From: a virus
Length of the DNA: 24,198 bases
Reading direction: 5' to 3' (one strand)
IMG/VR virus record: IMGVR_UViG_3300030328_003459
Span: 1-24,198 of that record
The translations under genes were made by a program, and so were the position numbers. The notes under the pieces are model-generated. The model was not told the DNA's origin. It made no database searches and worked only from the letters and a program-made list of their open reading frames with translations. The first letter of the stretch is position 1. The number at the start of each line of letters is the position of its first letter. This document shows, piece by piece, positions 1 to 6,038 of this stretch.

Positions 1-4
1 AAAA

Positions 5-778
5 ATGTCTATAGTAGCAATGGAGGAAACGCTGTTTCCAGTAAAGGAGGTTCCAGCAGTTCTCGCAGATGATGTAATGAGAACAGAAGGAACAGGTCAT
101 AAATTCATCATAAGAGAAGATACAGGAGATGTATTATCTTGTATGACTGATGAATACAAAGTAGTTGACAACAAATCAGTTGTTAATAAAGTTCAAAAAG
201 TATTAAAAGGTTCTGGTGCTGAGTTATCAGAAGCTAGAACATTCTCAAATGGTCAAAGAGCTATTTGGAAATGGAATTTCCCTAAGACTGAAGTTAAGAT
301 TGAAAAAGGAGATTTAATAAATCCACAATTAATAGTAGCAAATAGTTACGATGGTACTACATCTGTTAATATTATGGGTGGTGCATTTAGGCTTGTATGC
401 TTAAATGGATTGACAATTGGTAATGTCTTAACAAAAAAGAAAGCTGTACATAAGAATAATAATACTAGTATTGGTGAAATAGATAGTACTATTACTGATA
501 CAGTTGCTATGTTAGTTCAGATGTTTGAAACAGAATTTCCAAGACTAACAAAGACTAAGTTAAGAAGTAAGCATTTAGTTGATATGGCTAAATTGATTCC
601 ACAACAATATATGGAAGACTTTACAAGGTATTGTTTAAATAATAATATGAATACATATTGGGATTTATTGAATGCTTGTACTTATGTTGCGACACACGTT
701 GCACATAGAGATAGAGAGTCTATTCACATTATGGAGAATCAGATTTATCCTACAATAACAAGATTAGCAAGAGCTTAG
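5..778 (+). CDS. DUF932 (phage/plasmid-like) protein
   Basis: This is a 257-residue protein of the DUF932 type found in phages and plasmids. The diagnostic part is the central segment at residues 109-140, with N-S-Y-D-G-T followed by G-G-A-F-R-L-V-C-L-N-G (Arg129, Cys132, Asn134, Gly135). The biochemical role of the family is not established; members often sit near replication or recombination genes, as here. No signal peptide or membrane segment is visible. The start is uncertain, because the window begins four bases upstream and shows no ribosome binding site; the ATG at position 20 (residue 6) is an alternative. It lies upstream of the structured non-coding stretch, and its TAG stop overlaps the first base-paired arm there. 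The family call is firm; function is unknown. Confidence 0.8.
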   Translation: MSIVAMEETLFPVKEVPAVLADDVMRTEGTGHKFIIREDTGDVLSCMTDEYKVVDNKSVVNKVQKVLKGSGAELSEARTFSNGQRAIWKWNFPKTEVKIEKGDLINPQLIVANSYDGTTSVNIMGGAFRLVCLNGLTIGNVLTKKKAVHKNNNTSIGEIDSTITDTVAMLVQMFETEFPRLTKTKLRSKHLVDMAKLIPQQYMEDFTRYCLNNNMNTYWDLLNACTYVATHVAHRDRESIHIMENQIYPTITRLARA

Positions 779-817
779 TCACATTACAGGTCCCTGTACT
801 TAGGTTCCTGAGTGACT
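777..817 (+). promoter_or_regulatory. Compact three-way-junction RNA fold after the DUF932 gene
   Basis: Bases 777-781 (AGTCA) pair with 813-817 (TGACT). Between them lie two back-to-back hairpins: TACAG 785-789 with CTGTA 794-798 around a GTCC tetraloop, and CTTAG 799-803 with CTGAG 808-812 around a GTTC tetraloop, with one G-U pair. The two hairpins and the closing stem abut directly. The fold overlaps the TAG stop of the upstream gene. No U-run follows, so it is not a standard terminator. It may stabilise or process the mRNA, which is inference. Confidence 0.45.
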
Positions 818-821
818 TAAA

Positions 822-891
822 TCAGAATAGAGGTAGGTGATGTAGGAAATAATTAGTTCTATTAATTTAGGACATCCTATCTCAGTTCTGA
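822..891 (+). promoter_or_regulatory. Upstream member of a tandem pair of homologous hairpins
   Basis: TCAGAAT (822-828) pairs with GTTCTGA (885-891), ending in a U-G wobble. After a single A-A mismatch, GAGGTAGG (830-837) pairs with CCTATCTC (876-883) with one G-U. A short ATGT (840-843)/ACAT (872-875) stem continues beyond a two-base bulge. The 3' arm is a 15-base sequence repeated in the next hairpin. Length and irregular pairing resemble RNase III processing sites between phage early genes, but that role is inferred. Confidence 0.5.
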
Positions 892-892
892 A
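878..892 (+). repeat. 15-bp direct repeat, copy 1
   Basis: The sequence TATCTCAGTTCTGAA occurs here and again at 999-1013. In both places it forms the 3' arm of a hairpin whose 5' arm starts with ATCAGAA (821-827 and 931-937). Confidence 0.9.
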
Positions 893-931
893 CAATTGAG
901 TACGTAAGACGACTATAGTTGCAGTACATAA

Positions 932-1012
932 TCAGAACAACACGGTATTTATACTAGATGGTGAGATAACGATTAACAATAAAACTAATAATTAGTGTTA
1001 TCTCAGTTCTGA
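932..1012 (+). promoter_or_regulatory. Downstream member of the tandem hairpin pair, in the leader of the small-gene run
   Basis: TCAGAAC (932-938) pairs fully with GTTCTGA (1006-1012), and TGAGATAAC (962-970) pairs with GTTATCTCA (997-1005). The two stems are continuous on the 3' side. The 5' side carries an extra segment (939-961) that contains a small GTAT/ATAC hairpin. The structure ends about ten bases before the Shine-Dalgarno of the gene at 1033. It could therefore affect translation or processing of the following messenger, which is inference from position. Confidence 0.5.
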
Positions 1013-1013
1013 A
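999..1013 (+). repeat. 15-bp direct repeat, copy 2
   Basis: This is an exact second copy of the TATCTCAGTTCTGAA element at 878-892. It lies just upstream of the AAAGGAG ribosome binding site of the next gene. Confidence 0.9.
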
Positions 1014-1032
1014 AACTTAAAAAGGAGAAAAT

Positions 1033-1182
1033 ATGAAAGTAAATGAAGATAAACATATAGAAACATTAATAAACGAACTTGAATTAAAAATTAAAAATCA
1101 AGGTATGATTACAAATGCAAGAGATGAAAATTTATTAGAGAATTTAAAATCTATAAGAGAAACAACTAGGAGAAAAATATGA
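1033..1182 (+). CDS. Small hypothetical protein, 49 aa
   Basis: A 49-residue reading frame starts with ATG 6 bases after an AAAGGAG ribosome binding site (1021-1027). It ends in TGA overlapping the ATG of the next gene (ATGA at 1179-1182). The product begins MKVNEDKHIETLINELELK and is charged and probably helical throughout, with no Cys or membrane segment. I do not recognise a family. The good ribosome binding site, codon use like its neighbours and coupled stop/start support it as real. It is the first gene after the structured leader and opens the small-gene run. Confidence 0.7.
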   Translation: MKVNEDKHIETLINELELKIKNQGMITNARDENLLENLKSIRETTRRKI

Positions 1183-1412
1183 GTTTAAGTTTACATGATA
1201 AAAACAACAATCCCTTAAAATGTGAAAGCAGTTTTGAAGAAAGACTTAAAAGTTATAAAACAGTTTATGCTTATACAAAAGAGCATAATGAAATATCTGA
1301 AAAACTTGCAAAAGAAAATGGTAGAGGTTGGTGGATATTTTCAGGTCTATCATCTCCTAAAAAATATCAAAATACATGGATAGAGCAATTTAGAAAGAAG
1401 GATGAAAGATGA
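1179..1412 (+). CDS. Small hypothetical protein, 77 aa
   Basis: A 77-residue basic protein beginning MSLSLHDKNNNPLKC. The first two-thirds is charged and probably helical, and it is followed by a distinctive G-R-G-W-W-I-F-S-G-L segment at residues 48-57. No known domain is recognised and there is no clear membrane helix. The start overlaps the previous TGA, and its own TGA overlaps the next ATG (1409-1412), so translation is likely coupled across three genes. Such short genes in phage early regions often act on the host, but nothing in the sequence shows a specific role. Confidence 0.7.
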   Translation: MSLSLHDKNNNPLKCESSFEERLKSYKTVYAYTKEHNEISEKLAKENGRGWWIFSGLSSPKKYQNTWIEQFRKKDER

Positions 1413-1633
1413 GCAAGAAAAATAGAATAGATGAACATGGTATTGAATGGGTTTGTAGTGAATGTTATAGGTCAGATGTAAGCCAAAGTGCTTGGGCAAA
1501 TGTAAATTACCCTTATGCATTAATTGATTTTGTAGATGATAGTACATTTTGGTGTGAAGACTGTAATGAAGAATGTAATATTGAAGAATATGAGGAGGAG
1601 AAACATGGGAAATTTCAAGAAGATATTGCTTGA
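1409..1633 (+). CDS. Small zinc-ribbon-like protein, 74 aa
   Basis: A 74-residue acidic protein with two C-x2-C knuckles: Cys16/Cys19 (C-S-E-C) and Cys49/Cys52 (C-E-D-C), plus Cys56. The spacing of about 30 residues between pairs fits a four-cysteine zinc ribbon, a small fold used for nucleic-acid or protein contacts. The C-terminal 20 residues are Glu-rich. It starts inside the previous stop (ATGA) and its last 29 bases overlap the next gene. Binding of zinc is inferred from the cysteine pattern only; no specific family is recognised. Confidence 0.72.
   Translation: MSKKNRIDEHGIEWVCSECYRSDVSQSAWANVNYPYALIDFVDDSTFWCEDCNEECNIEEYEEEKHGKFQEDIA
1593..1600 (+). promoter_or_regulatory. Strong ribosome binding site fixing the start at 1605
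   Basis: AGGAGGAG lies four bases before ATG 1605, inside the upstream coding region. It selects this start over the in-frame ATG at 1536, which would give a longer protein but has no comparable site. Confidence 0.8.
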
Positions 1634-1877
1634 CCTTACTGAGTTAGGTTATACAGAAGAAGAGGTTGAAGGTCTTATGGAAAATTATAGGTATCCTATG
1701 CCCCATATACCTACAGAAGAGGAAATAGAAGATACTAAAGAAGATACTACTTGGAGTATTAAACACGAGGGACACTTGAATAAAAATAATATTATCTTCC
1801 ATGATAATAAATATCAAGAACTTTACCAAAAGATGAAAAAAGTTGATGATAAATTGAAGGAGCATAGAGATGAGTGA
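1605..1877 (+). CDS. Small hypothetical protein, 90 aa
   Basis: A 90-residue protein starting MGNFKKILLDLTELGYTEE. The start at 1605 is chosen because an AGGAGGAG site sits four bases upstream; the reading frame is open further upstream, but a start at 1536 would run deep into the previous gene. The product is acidic in the first half (E-E-E-V-E, E-E-E-I-E-D) and ends in a Lys/Glu-rich, probably coiled-coil helix. No known domain is recognised. It overlaps the upstream gene by 29 bases and the next gene by 8, which is typical of the compact early region. Confidence 0.72.
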   Translation: MGNFKKILLDLTELGYTEEEVEGLMENYRYPMPHIPTEEEIEDTKEDTTWSIKHEGHLNKNNIIFHDNKYQELYQKMKKVDDKLKEHRDE

Positions 1878-2001
1878 CGCTGAAAAAGCATTTGATTTGC
1901 AAGAAAGAATTGCAAAGTTAATAGATAAACTAAATGAGCTTGGATTTGAATATATGTATTATAACAATATAAGCTCAATAAGAAGAAAGAGAGAAAAATA
2001 A
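1870..2001 (+). CDS. Very small hypothetical protein, 43 aa
   Basis: A 43-residue frame, MSDAEKAFDLQERIAKLIDK onward, that fills the space between its neighbours. Its ATG overlaps the end of the upstream gene, and its TAA overlaps the next ATG (TAATG at 1999-2003). An AAGGAG motif (1857-1862) lies seven bases before the ATG. The first 25 residues look like an amphipathic helix, and the tail is basic (R-R-K-R-E-K). No family is recognised. Context and the ribosome binding site support it as a real gene. Confidence 0.65.
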   Translation: MSDAEKAFDLQERIAKLIDKLNELGFEYMYYNNISSIRRKREK

Positions 2002-2369
2002 TGGGTAGATATTATCACGGAGACATAGAAGGAAAATTCTGGTTTGCTGTACAATCTTCAGATGATGGAGAACACTTTGGAGCAACAGAATGTGAACCTT
2101 CTTATATACAATACCATGCAGCTGATTTAGAAGCAGCAGAAGAAGGTATTAGAGAGTGTAAGAAAAATTTACGTGGATTTCTAACAAAGATGAATAAATT
2201 CTTTAAAAGACCAGGTGGATATAACGATAATATGTTAGCAGAATATCTTAAGATAGATGAAAGACATGTTAGTATATTATTAGTTAATTATGCAAGATTA
2301 CAATTAGGAATACAAATTAGAGATTGCATTAAAGAAAATGGTGACTGTTGGTTTGAGGCTGAGTTATGA
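2001..2369 (+). CDS. Conserved-looking hypothetical phage protein, 122 aa
   Basis: A 122-residue soluble protein beginning MGRYYHGDIEGKFWFAVQSS. Residues 1-30 are rich in aromatic residues and Gly and look like a small beta unit. Residues 45-110 look mainly helical and include a charged stretch, and the end is C-W-F-E-A-E-L. I have an impression that proteins opening with G-R-Y-Y-x-G-D-I-E-G-K-F-W-F recur in AT-rich phages without assigned function, but this needs a search. The start overlaps the upstream stop (TAATG), and the TGA stop lies within the next start (ATGA at 2366-2369). Confidence 0.72.
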   Translation: MGRYYHGDIEGKFWFAVQSSDDGEHFGATECEPSYIQYHAADLEAAEEGIRECKKNLRGFLTKMNKFFKRPGGYNDNMLAEYLKIDERHVSILLVNYARLQLGIQIRDCIKENGDCWFEAEL

Positions 2370-2611
2370 TGAAAAATGTAATCAAAAAAAACAAAGACGG
2401 TTCTGTAAGCTCAGAAATAAAAAAAGCTAAGATAGATGCAGAAATATGTTTAAGCATATATTATTATATTGATGAAGAAATAGGATATAAATTAGATACA
2501 GATTCCATAAGAGAAGAGTTTGAAGAACAGTTGAGTGAACTAGAAGAATTTATATCTGAAATGAATTATGATAGAAATGAACATTTAAGAACTAAAAATA
2601 CGGAGGGTTAA
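2366..2611 (+). CDS. Small hypothetical protein, 81 aa
   Basis: An 81-residue acidic protein (MMKNVIKKNKDGSVSSEIKK onward). It has a short N-terminal basic segment followed by two probable helices; residues 50-70 are very Glu-rich (E-E-F-E-E-Q-L-S-E-L-E-E). There is no Cys pair or membrane segment, and no family is recognised. The ATG overlaps the upstream TGA, and its TAA is immediately followed by the next ATG, so it is part of the coupled small-gene run. The second Met is an equally possible start. Confidence 0.7.
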   Translation: MMKNVIKKNKDGSVSSEIKKAKIDAEICLSIYYYIDEEIGYKLDTDSIREEFEEQLSELEEFISEMNYDRNEHLRTKNTEG

Positions 2612-2965
2612 ATGGAAAGTTTACAAAAAAAATACGATAGAACTAAAATGTGGTATCAATCAGCACAAACGCTATTAAAAAGAAGAACAATAACAGATGT
2701 TTGGTGGCAAGAATGGGATAAAGATTATCCAGAAGAAGGTACTGGGCTTTGTTTTAAAACAGATAAAGGTGATGTTTTCTTTGTTGGAATGGATGACGAA
2801 GGAAATGGTCCAGGTGCTTTACACGTTGGTATGAGTGATGAACGTAGAAAAGGATTTCAGAAGGCTGGACTTTTTTCTGATTGTTTACCAGTTGGTGTAG
2901 AAAGCAATGATTCATTTATTAATTTATATAATGAATTAAAAGGAGACAAAAATGAAGAGATATAA
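2612..2965 (+). CDS. Hypothetical protein, 117 aa
   Basis: A 117-residue protein starting one base after the previous stop, with GGAGGG (2602-2607) correctly spaced upstream. The N-terminal 25 residues are helical and basic. A Trp-rich turn follows (V-W-W-Q-E-W, residues 30-35), then a likely beta-rich part with G-T-G-L-C-F-K-T-D-K-G-D-V-F-F-V-G. The repeated alternation of Gly and hydrophobic residues suggests a small globular fold, but I do not recognise it. Its end overlaps the next gene by 14 bases. Confidence 0.72.
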   Translation: MESLQKKYDRTKMWYQSAQTLLKRRTITDVWWQEWDKDYPEEGTGLCFKTDKGDVFFVGMDDEGNGPGALHVGMSDERRKGFQKAGLFSDCLPVGVESNDSFINLYNELKGDKNEEI

Positions 2966-3212
2966 AATTGAAGAACTATATGATATATATGATAAGGCAG
3001 ATATTCCTTGGTGGATGGTAGGTGACAATCATTCTTCAACAATGTTTTATACAGCTGTATATCATCAAATGATGGCTAATATGTGCTTAAATAACGAATA
3101 TCATCCAGATTACGCTGGTGGCGTTGTAGATAAATGGATGTTTAAATATTATGAAAATGCACACGATTTAATATTTTGGAAAACATATGGTAGAGGAAGG
3201 ACCAAAAAATGA
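2952..3212 (+). CDS. Small hypothetical protein, 86 aa
   Basis: An 86-residue protein rich in Tyr, Trp and Met: MKRYKIEELYDIYDKADIPW onward, with W-W-M at residues 20-22 and F-Y-T-A-V-Y-H-Q-M-M in the middle. An AGGAG site (2941-2945) precedes the start. It ends in a basic G-R-G-R-T-K-K tail, and its TGA overlaps the methyltransferase start (ATGA at 3209-3212). Expression is therefore likely coupled to the methyltransferase. No family is recognised, and the aromatic content alone does not indicate a function. Confidence 0.7.
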   Translation: MKRYKIEELYDIYDKADIPWWMVGDNHSSTMFYTAVYHQMMANMCLNNEYHPDYAGGVVDKWMFKYYENAHDLIFWKTYGRGRTKK

Positions 3213-4030
3213 AGAATGATTGTCCTACAGTATTTCCATATTACGGAGGTAAGTTCACACTAAGTAAACAGCTAGTGAAAATGTTACCTAGACACGATAG
3301 ATATATTGAAGTGTTCTTTGGGGGAGGAAGTATGTTCTTTCGTAAAGATAAAGCTAAGATAAATATATTAAATGACTTGCATAATGATGTAATAAATTTG
3401 TATATTTCAATAGCGGAGGATTTCGATAAATTTAAACACTATGCTAAACACATATTGTTATCAAGAACACTTCACGAGACTTATAGAAAGAAGATACACA
3501 CCGAAGACAAGATAGATATTCCAGATGTTAAGAGAGCAGCAGAATACTTCTTTATCATAAAGACAGCATTCAACAAAACGCCTTTCTTACCATTAAGCAG
3601 CGTTGCTAAATGGAATGATGAGATATTAGAGGACTTAGAACTAAGCAGACAAAAACTAAATGACACATTCATTGAGAATATGGATTTTAGAAAGTTAATT
3701 GACAAGTATGAACCAAAAGAAGGAGATGTCTGGTATTTAGACCCTCCTTATGTTGCAGCAACTAAACGAAATGATTACTATATACATTCGTTTAATTGGA
3801 ATGACCATATTGATTTATGTGCTATGTGCCATGAAATTGATGATAGCGGGGGAAAGTTTATGCTATCATATGATAATAGTCCTGCAATTTGGGATATGTA
3901 CAAACATTGGAGAATAGTTGAAATACCTATTAAGTATACTGGTCAATTACATAGCGAAGAAAAGAAGATAGAACTGGTCATTACAAATTATTTACCAGAA
4001 GAAAAGCAAATTAGTCTATTTAAAGAATAG
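3209..4030 (+). CDS. dam: DNA adenine-N6 methyltransferase, D12 (Dam) class
   Basis: A 273-residue enzyme that transfers a methyl group from S-adenosylmethionine to the N6 of adenine in duplex DNA. The family signature is clear: F-P-Y-Y-G-G-K (residues 9-15), the SAM-binding motif E-V-F-F-G-G-G-S at 34-41, N-D-L-H-N-D-V-I-N-L-Y at 55-65, and the catalytic D-P-P-Y at 178-181. Length is normal for the family. The best-known members methylate GATC (T4 Dam, DpnM), but the class also includes other specificities such as EcoRV. No GATC was found anywhere in this window, so the target here is open. No restriction partner is encoded beside it, which fits an orphan protective or regulatory methylase. 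It is followed eight bases later by the helicase. Confidence 0.92.
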   Translation: MKNDCPTVFPYYGGKFTLSKQLVKMLPRHDRYIEVFFGGGSMFFRKDKAKINILNDLHNDVINLYISIAEDFDKFKHYAKHILLSRTLHETYRKKIHTEDKIDIPDVKRAAEYFFIIKTAFNKTPFLPLSSVAKWNDEILEDLELSRQKLNDTFIENMDFRKLIDKYEPKEGDVWYLDPPYVAATKRNDYYIHSFNWNDHIDLCAMCHEIDDSGGKFMLSYDNSPAIWDMYKHWRIVEIPIKYTGQLHSEEKKIELVITNYLPEEKQISLFKE

Positions 4031-4038
4031 GAGGTATT

Positions 4039-5391
4039 ATGAAACCATTAACAGACAATAAAGAGCTTAAACAGACAAATGGACTGGAACCTATGCCCAA
4101 GAATGAAGAAGCAGAGATAGCCTTATTGGGTAGTATTTTATTAGAAGGCGATGAAATCTTTGAAAAAGCTAAATCAGTTATTAAAGATGCTGATGCATTT
4201 TATACAAGTAAACATCAAGAACTATGGAACTCATTTAACAGATTATATAAGAACAATGTTCCTATTGATACAGTTACTGTATTCGGAGATATTAAAGATA
4301 ATGTTACAGACCATACACTAACTACTTATTATTTAACTGGATTAGCTAATGGAGTTCCTACTACTGCAAACGCTGAGACTTACGCTAAGAATATTTGGTA
4401 TAAGTTTATACAACGTAAAGCAGTAAAGAGTTCCCAAATACTTTATAACTTAACTTTACAAAATACGGATGATATTGTTGAAATATTACATCAACATGAA
4501 AAAATAGTTCAAGAGTTAAAAGATATTGCTCCAAGTAAAATAGTTGAAACTAAAGATATATTAGAGAATACAGTAGAGGCATTAAAAGAAGGTAGTAACT
4601 TAATACCCTTTGGCATTGAACAGCTAGATAAAGCAGCTGGTGGTATGACTAGAGGTGAGATAACAGTTATTGGTGGTAGACCAGGACATGGTAAAACTAC
4701 TATGGTTATCAATATTGTTAAACGATTACTAGAACAAGGTAAGAAAGTTATGTTGTTTAATCGTGAAATGACTAATGTTGAAATGATGAAGAAGATTTTA
4801 GTAATGGAATTTCAAGAGTTTAGTTATGAAAAGATTAGAAAAGCTAGTAATATAGATAAAGAGATAACTCAAATTAATCTTAAAAGAGAAGCTTTGGGTG
4901 AAAAGTATAAGAATCTAATAATGTTAGATGATTGTAAAACTCTTGCAGATGCAATGAAAGAGATAGGAAAGGAAAAACCAGATGTAGTCCTCGATGATTA
5001 TATCCAACTTATTCGTACAGACGGAAAGAATAAGGACAGAAGGTTTGAAATAGAAGATATAATGCTTGACTATAAGTGGATTTGTAAGAAAATTAAGTGT
5101 AGTGCTATATTAGTATCGCAGCTTAATAGAGAAATTGAAAGACGATTAGACCCTAGACCAAAACTATCAGACTTTGCAGAAAGTGGTGTAATTGAACAAA
5201 CTGCTGAAGCAGCGTTCTTTGTATACTATCCTTATGCAGTAGATGATAGAGATAATGACAGATATGAGGTTGAAATCATATGTCAAAAAGCTAGATATGG
5301 TCAATTGGGTTCATATAATATGGGCTTCAATGGAGATAAGTGTAGTATATACTTTGACAGAACAGAAGCTATACAAATGATGAATAAATGA
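4039..5391 (+). CDS. dnaB: Replicative DNA helicase, DnaB type
   Basis: A 450-residue hexameric-type helicase that unwinds DNA at the phage fork. The N-terminal DnaB domain spans about residues 20-125 (E-A-E-I-A-L-L-G-S-I-L at 24-34). The RecA-like motor follows, with Walker A G-R-P-G-H-G-K-T-T (213-221), the Walker B region D-V-V-L-D-D (315-320), the S-Q-L-N-R motif (360-364), and R-P-K-L-S-D-F-A-E-S-G-V-I-E-Q (373-387), typical of DnaB motif H4. Length matches bacterial DnaB (about 450-470). No primase domain is fused to it. An AGGAGG site (4029-4034) sets the start, and the end overlaps the resolvase gene by four bases. No DNA polymerase or primase lies in this window, so those would be encoded further left or supplied by the host. 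Confidence 0.94.
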   Translation: MKPLTDNKELKQTNGLEPMPKNEEAEIALLGSILLEGDEIFEKAKSVIKDADAFYTSKHQELWNSFNRLYKNNVPIDTVTVFGDIKDNVTDHTLTTYYLTGLANGVPTTANAETYAKNIWYKFIQRKAVKSSQILYNLTLQNTDDIVEILHQHEKIVQELKDIAPSKIVETKDILENTVEALKEGSNLIPFGIEQLDKAAGGMTRGEITVIGGRPGHGKTTMVINIVKRLLEQGKKVMLFNREMTNVEMMKKILVMEFQEFSYEKIRKASNIDKEITQINLKREALGEKYKNLIMLDDCKTLADAMKEIGKEKPDVVLDDYIQLIRTDGKNKDRRFEIEDIMLDYKWICKKIKCSAILVSQLNREIERRLDPRPKLSDFAESGVIEQTAEAAFFVYYPYAVDDRDNDRYEVEIICQKARYGQLGSYNMGFNGDKCSIYFDRTEAIQMMNK

Positions 5392-5828
5392 AAATTATAA
5401 CTATAGACCCTGGATGGAGTGGGGCAGTTGCTTTCTTCGACTCGATGAACCTCCAATTCACTACCAATTGTCCTACCTCCAGGGAACCTGAAGATATGGT
5501 TAAAGTTATAAGAAATGCTATAGGTCGTAAAAAACCTAAAGTATACATAGAAAGAGTGTGGGCTAGACCTTACGAAAGAGGTGCTTTTACTTTTGGAGAA
5601 AATTATGGTGTTTGGTTAGGTATTATAGCATCATTAAAGTTACAGAGAGTAGATGTATTGCCTAAGGTATGGCAACAGTTCATTGGAGGAGATATACCAA
5701 AAGACTATGCAGAACGAAAAAGATATTTTAAGAAAGTTGCTCAAGATTGGGCAGGTAATAATCACAAAATTACATTAAAGAATGCAGACGCAATCTGTAT
5801 CGGAATGTACGCATTAACGGAGGAATAA
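5388..5828 (+). CDS. RuvC-like Holliday junction resolvase
   Basis: A 146-residue RNase H-fold nuclease of the RuvC type, expected to cut four-way DNA junctions before packaging or during recombination. Visible features are the first catalytic Asp in I-I-T-I-D-P-G-W-S-G-A (Asp7), the second acidic strand V-Y-I-E-R-V-W (Glu55), the F-G-E-N-Y-G-V-W-L-G helix start (69-78), and the C-terminal N-A-D-A-I-C-I-G (Asp134). The protein is slightly shorter than E. coli RuvC (173), as in many phage resolvases. It starts within the helicase stop region (ATGA overlap), so the two are co-translated. Only one C-terminal acidic residue is obvious instead of the usual two. The annotation is otherwise secure. 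Confidence 0.88.
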   Translation: MKIITIDPGWSGAVAFFDSMNLQFTTNCPTSREPEDMVKVIRNAIGRKKPKVYIERVWARPYERGAFTFGENYGVWLGIIASLKLQRVDVLPKVWQQFIGGDIPKDYAERKRYFKKVAQDWAGNNHKITLKNADAICIGMYALTEE

Positions 5829-6038
5829 ATGGCTAAAAAAATAATAGAATTATCAAAAGTAGCAAAAACACAAATGTTAGAAGTAAGATTAAAACATGAA
5901 TCTCAAATAATGAAATCTTCAGAAATATTAGACCGATTAGATGAATTAGAAGTTCCTAGCACATATGAATTATTAAAAGAACTAACAATACCTCGTAAAT
6001 ATAAAAACCTATTTATTAGTGATTCTGCTATAAGTTAA
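5829..6038 (+). CDS. Small hypothetical protein at the end of the rightward gene cluster, 69 aa
   Basis: A 69-residue protein (MAKKIIELSKVAKTQMLEVR onward), mainly helical and with mixed charge, no Cys and no membrane segment. A GGAGGA site (5819-5824) precedes its ATG directly after the resolvase stop. It is the last + strand gene. Its TAA stop (6036-6038) overlaps the stop of the opposite-strand 959-aa gene (6035-6037) in the palindrome TTAA. No family is recognised. Close coupling to the resolvase hints at a replication or recombination accessory role, which is inference from position only. Confidence 0.7.
   Translation: MAKKIIELSKVAKTQMLEVRLKHESQIMKSSEILDRLDELEVPSTYELLKELTIPRKYKNLFISDSAIS

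Noticed and set aside
950-955. TATACT as a -10 promoter element in the leader
   Set aside because: No acceptable -35 sequence is found 16-18 bases upstream, and the bases are part of a small hairpin loop in the second RNA unit.
1536-1604. N-terminal extension of the 90-aa gene to ATG 1536
   Set aside because: The extension lies almost entirely inside the zinc-ribbon gene and lacks a ribosome binding site, while AGGAGGAG precisely serves ATG 1605.
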